A DNA stretch of 64,000 nt, from assembly GCA_950106755.1 (NCBI GenBank), contig OX467083.1:47444555-47508554 (forward strand), written 5' to 3'. The notes beneath the pieces were generated by a model, which was not told where the DNA came from, did not search any database, and worked only from the letters and a program-made list of their open reading frames with translations. Numbering within the stretch: position 1 is the stretch's first letter; each line of letters starts with the position of its first letter. Below are positions 59,300 through 64,000 of this stretch, piece after piece. Both the position numbers and the translations under genes were made by a program. This stretch comes from Climacium dendroides. Lineage: Eukaryota > Streptophyta > Bryopsida > Hypnales > Climaciaceae.

Positions 59300-60910
59300 T
59301 TTTTGATATTTTTGCGTGTGTTCGTGATTGAGAAGACTCACTGAGAATAAGCAACAGTGACACCCTTTTTTGATGTGTAGGGGATCTCTGTTGATGTGCA
59401 GTAAGTTAACAGTATGAAGATTGGGAGGAATTGTGCGATTTGTGGGTTTATGTGGCTCACGGCGTAGGATTACCGTACAAGATAATTCAATCCAACTTAG
59501 ACCCATTGGTTGTTGCCGTGAAGCATTGATGGCTTTGGCACCGACGCAGTGTCCGTCGCGAGGGCAGGTTTGTACTCAAGTTACCTTTTCCTGCGAAGCT
59601 ACTACGAGGATGATAAATTCCTGAAATGTTAATTCTTGGAAGAATGTAAAAGAACGTCTACTTTATGAGCAGTCATGGTGCTGCAGTGGTGAAGCACTCG
59701 TCTACTTTTCAGAGTTCTATTAATCCTTGTCAGCATGGCGGCCACTAGGATCGGTGGACCAAGACCTTTGGGTAAATAAGACCTTGTGAGCTGTATCGTA
59801 ACCATGGCCTTTAAACCAATTGAGAATAGCTTTCCTTGTGACCTTTCGGAAACTATCTGAGTGGACTAGTGGAGTCGATCGAGTAGTGGAGCGTTCCATC
59901 AGCGGAATATATTTAGCTTACTCTTGGGAAAGTTTGATTCTGAGAATCAAACTCAAGTTTGAGACAAGAGTGCCAGGACTCCAGGAGCCCAGGACACTCT
60001 TGCCGTTGGCGGATATGATGAACTGGTACAGCTTCGTAACTTGACTTGGAGACACCTGAGGAACACCGTACAAAGTGGCCCTCTTTATTTTACGGGCTTG
60101 AGTGCCTGGTGTCCAAATCTCCAGGAAGATACCCGTAGCCAGCGGTGGGATCGTTCGAGGCGAGGGGGTATCTGTGCGGCCCCGGTCGGGTGGTACAGAG
60201 CCGCAGCGGGTCCGAACCGGGTCGGACCGGGCCGGGCCGGGCCGGGACAGGCCAGGTCGACGCGAGCGACCCGGGCCAGACCCGTGACTCCCCAGTGAGG
60301 AGAGTCGGAGCGTGCGAGACAGAATGAAGAGCTGCTTGAAGAGGCTGCAAGCATCGCGCCCCCGGGATTCTGCTGCTGCACGGGCCAGTGTGTGTTGCCA
60401 CACGCCATCGTCACCGCCATGCGTGGGCGTTCTCGTTCGTTATTTCCGTATTGAAACTCTCCCCACGAAATTTGAGCCTGAAACGACCATGAATTTGTCG
60501 CCCTCCATTTGATTCTTTTGCTTGCGCTTTGAGTAGTGCTGCTGCATCACGTTTGTTCTCCGCTATGGGGAGGTTTGGCGAGGTTTACGGGGAGATTTGG
60601 AGGGATGAGGTTTAGGAAGCGGTGTGGATTGGTCGCGGTGATGAGCGGGAGTTCGTGTTGCGGTTCAGGAGACGAGCAAAGCAGGGGGGCGGAACAGAGG
60701 GATTGGCAGGGAGAAGGCGGAGTGACAGACAACGACGAAAAACAGGATTTTTTCAATTTCTTTTTTGCTTGTGGCATGGACTCGATAGGACTGAGGTGGA
60801 ATACTCCTTTTTGAGAGCGGGGGTAGAGTGCGAGAGGTGGAGCGACTGTGTGGACAATGTGTGAGTGGAAGCGGAAGCGGAGGTAGGTCGTGGTAGGAGG
60901 CCTGGGCGCC
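59300..60910 (+). promoter_or_regulatory. Upstream region and probable leader of PRT6
   Basis: Moderate GC rising to a strongly GC-rich block at 60160-60300 with about four CCGGG units (60220-60245), then purine-rich DNA (60640-60900) next to the start codon, as expected of a leader. Several overlapping open frames on both strands in the GC-rich block have no domain and reflect scarcity of stop codons. The transcription start is not visible. Confidence 0.4.
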
Positions 60911-63900
60911 ATGGAAGGGCACTTGACGGTTAGTTCTTCCGCCGGAACCAGCACAGGCGGAACCTCAACTACCGGCAGCAGTGTGACTTCGGCCACCTCT
61001 TCAAGCTCCACGGGAGCAATCATCCAAGTTAGTTCTCAAACAACAAGCTCACACGTCTGCTGGATCCTTTTATTCATTTTTCGATCACATTGTGTTTGAT
61101 ACTCGCAACGAGGACGTCTGCATTAAATCGGACCGCAACATACATTTCATAATTGAATTGCGATTCTGCAGCAGAATGATATCGACGGTGCACACTCCAT
61201 TGCCTCATTTCATTGCCGAACCTGTAATCCCTTGCTTGTAGTTCGACTTGGTGAACTTAACGTAACTTGCAGGATTGAGTTTCTCATTGCGTACACATCA
61301 TTTTCGAGCGATGTGGTTTGTGGTGTCTCTAAATCATTTGATCAAGACAAAAGTCTCTCAGTTACGCAAACATTTTGAATGCGAAGAGCGGATTATTGCC
61401 ATGTTTGAGTAGTGAAGTAGCAGGTTAATGGCTGAGGTAAGGTGTGAACGCGGTGCTTGCTCTCTCTAGCTTCGTTATTCACTCATTGACTGACTTCTCA
61501 GATTTCTCAGATACAAGGAAACTAGAGTGAGACGCCCCAGCATTAATTGGAATTTCACACTTGCAAGACAGAGCACTGTATTTGTAGGATTAGGTTATCG
61601 AACCAGCGCTTTTGCAGATCCTCGAACGGCGCAGCTCGTTTTGACGTTGAGTTAATTCAATAATCGTGCAATTTGGGACGACTATATAGATTGGATTTTC
61701 TTCTTAAGAATTAGCTTTATGGAATTTGTGAGTACAGCATTTTGTGCTTGGGGATTGGCCTCTCGTCACCATGAATCGCGAGATTACTGGATCGATAATG
61801 AATTATGATTGGCCTCTCGTCACCTTAATGAAGTCGAAATTTATATAGCCAACCAAGCATGTTTGGTGAGGTAGATGTTAAAAGCAGGTTTTATGCTATG
61901 TTGTTTTGGTGAATTTTTTTGGGGGCAGAGAATTTTGAGATACGACGAGATCCACCGTCAGGAATTTGCTTTGTTTGCATCTCAGATTGTGTAGCGTGTG
62001 ACTGGAAGTGGGCACTACCCTCTGCGGTTGGGCTAAGGGATTGTGGATGTGTTTAGGGTACAGGTCTTGAGTGCAAGCGACGCGAATCTGCGTTGTACTG
62101 AGTTGTATTTCTGCTTTATGCTAATCATAATATCTGCCATGCGAATAAGGGGGGTAGGATTCTTTGTTGCTACTGGTAGCATTCCGATGATTGGACAGTT
62201 GTGTACCTATCCGGGGCACGAACTGGACATTTTTTTAAAGAAAAATGTCCTACTTGGCAACTTTACAAGAGCGATTGATGTAAGCTGCGGCACATTATGA
62301 TCAGACGATTATTGCTATTAGGAACTTGCAATTGAAAGCGTGGTTGTTGTTTGTGACAACAGAGATTGATCAAGTGTGGAGTTCCGGCAGAATATGTTGA
62401 GAGGGGTCAAGCAGGGGTTGCAGACTACATGAGAAGGCATAGTAATCAAGTGTCTGGAGTGATTGGTGGCCTGTTTCCTGGACCAGAGGAACTGCAGGCT
62501 GCTTCTGCATCAGGAGCTGATGAGGCTGAAGGACCCGGTACTCAGAAGGAGTTCTTGAATCAATGTAGGGATGCAATTAAGTGGGCGAAGTGGGCAATGT
62601 TTCAAGGTGAACCACAGGCTGTTTTGGAAGGGGCTGGGCAAGGAAATAGGGGCACAAGAGGCGTATGTGGAGCTGTCTGGGGTGTCAACGACATTGCGTA
62701 CAGGTGTCGTACATGTGAGCACGACCCTACATGTGCAATTTGTGTGTCCTGCTTTCAACTTGGCAATCATTCCACGCACGATTACTGTATGATCCGCACA
62801 GGAGGAGGTTGTTGCGACTGTGGGGACATTACGGCTTGGAAACAATCTGGGTTCTGCTCAAGGCATTGCGGTTTTGGTCAGGCTGCTCCTTTGCCGTCGT
62901 CCGTTGTAGAAACGGCTACTCCAGTACTTGAAGCTCTCTTGCTTCACTGGGTTCAACGGCTGAAAGCAGCGGATACGGTAACGGAGGGTAAGTTAAAAAA
63001 ATGGAGCCTTCTAACGGTGGAGGAGAAGGTGGCTTCGCAACTATCGGTAGTTTGTGTTGAGCTATTATTGGAATTTTGCAATTATGGTGAAACTATGTTG
63101 GCATTTACAGCAGGGTTGATGGGGAACCATGAGTCAGGGATACTGGAAACGTTAATGAACACAGAGCGTTTCTTACCAAAACCTGTCAGTACAGCATTAC
63201 ACGAGTTGTTATATAAGCTTTTAGGAGACAGTACTTTCAAACATTCATTTGCGCAGACTTTCATTTCTCAATATCCCAAATTTCTACAAGACTCCGTTGT
63301 CGAGGAGAGTGCGACAACCGGAAGTGCGTTAATGAGCAAGTATCGTGAACAGGCTATTCTTAACAGCTTTTCTGTTCAATTATTTACCGTTCCGACACTC
63401 ACACCTAAATTGGTCACGGAGTCGGCGCTTCTTGATATGCTGCTTGAAACTTTGAAAGAGTTCTTTCGGGCCTGTGCTGGAGAGGATGGCCGGCTTTCGG
63501 TAACTTTTCAAACTTGATTTTGGTTGTTTCTGAAATTAGGATTCATGAGGAGCGTTATTACATAGCACATTTAATAAGCTTTTGTTTCTCCAAAAAAAAG
63601 GTTCCCCAGTTGGGAAGTTTCATGTTGCCTTAGGATACCTCTTGCAACTCATGGAAAAGTAATTGTTTTGTATAGTTATGGAGATGTTGTTTTGGATTAT
63701 GCAAGTTTATGCTTCTTGAACAATACGTATATTCGCACAGCGTTTGTGAGAGCAATGAAGTTTGTAATAAGAACCCTGAGATACCTGAGTACACAGTAGA
63801 GTTGAATCTCCTTTCGAACTACTGTTGATCTGATTGCAGGTAAGTAAGGGCCCAGTGGTTAAACGCCTCTACTTCCGAGTGCTAGAGGACATAAGATATG

Positions 63901-63990
63901 TGATGAGCCATATGGAGGTGGCAAAGTATGTGGCAGAAAAAAGACCTGACTTGTCAAGAGCGTGGCTTCACCTGCTTGCGTTTGTTCAAG
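60911..63990 (+). CDS. PRT6: PRT6/UBR1-type N-recognin E3 ubiquitin ligase, 5' part
   Basis: Three coding exons are visible: 60911-61027, 62363-63499 and 63840-63990; the last ends at a donor (CAAG|GTATAT) and the gene continues past the window. The reading is phase-consistent and gives about 429 aa of a protein normally near 2000 aa. Residues 1-39 are Ser/Thr/Gly-rich. RLIKCGVPAEYVERGQAGVA matches the N-terminal helical part of plant PRT6. The UBR zinc box spans about residues 140-210: CGAVWGVNDIAYRCRTCEHD, TCAICVSCF, HDY, GGGCCDCGD and FCSRHCG, with all expected Cys and His present. A conserved tail (SVQLFTVPTLTPKLV; AWLHLLAFVQG) follows. PRT6 binds Arg/Lys/His N-termini and drives their proteasomal decay, notably of oxygen-labile ERF-VII-type proteins. 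The RING and UBR-C domains lie outside the window. Confidence 0.95.
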
Positions 63991-64000
63991 GTATATATCC

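Noticed and set aside
59671..59745. tRNA-like string (ggtgctgcagtggtgaagcactcgtct)
   Set aside because: It vaguely recalls a tRNA 5' half, but no B box, T arm or acceptor pairing follows.
60085..60420. Several overlapping Arg/Gly/Pro-rich frames on both strands
   Set aside because: They come from GC-rich DNA with few stop codons and CCGGG repeats; no frame is preferred and no domain is present.
62510..62845. Cys-containing minus-strand frame opposite the UBR box
   Set aside because: Its spacing does not fit any zinc finger; the plus strand encodes the conserved UBR box.

Overview
The window is nuclear DNA from a land plant. All four recognisable genes have spliceosomal introns with GT..AG ends, their proteins match plant families, and about two thirds of the DNA is AT-rich intergenic sequence full of short dispersed repeats. 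Short introns, gene structure and divergence from flowering-plant proteins suggest a bryophyte, most likely a moss; this is inference, and a lycophyte or fern cannot be excluded. There is no operon, CRISPR array, rRNA or convincing tRNA gene.

Layout. 1-4450: repeat-rich flank that opens with a chain of TTAA-bounded inverted-repeat elements. 4450-10640 (+): a MYB-CC (GARP) transcription factor of the PHR1-like/MYR group, 7 coding exons, 503 aa, with a CT-rich leader and one in-frame upstream ORF. 10640-19460: repeat-rich intergenic DNA. 19790-29977 (-): a HEAT-repeat protein of the HEATR6 family, reconstructed as 28 exons and 1243 aa. 29978-31222: divergent promoter region. 31223-33018 (+): an alpha/beta-hydrolase, 2 exons, 361 aa, with a probable organelle-targeting N-terminus, followed by a three-copy tandem repeat. 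33220-58600: 25 kb gene desert with MITE-like elements and several tandem repeats. 58600-60910: gene-like or promoter DNA of moderate to high GC. 60911-window end (+): the 5' end of a PRT6/UBR1-type N-recognin E3 ligase with a complete UBR box, cut off by the window edge.

The genes do not form an obvious pathway. PRT6 is the reader of basic N-degrons, the MYB-CC protein belongs to the phosphate-starvation/vascular regulator family, HEATR6 proteins have no settled function, and the hydrolase's substrate cannot be told from sequence.

The most unusual content is the repeat layer. Several unrelated-looking elements (about 140-975 bp) begin with CCYNTRAAGG-like inverted termini and sit exactly between TTAA tetranucleotides, the target signature of piggyBac transposons. 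In two places they lie end to end and share one TTAA. No transposase is visible in the window. A second set has AAGGT...ACCTT termini, a third set sits between TA dinucleotides, a fourth dispersed family (here called G) has at least six copies, and a roughly 1.5 kb element with GC-rich inverted termini holds internal duplications.
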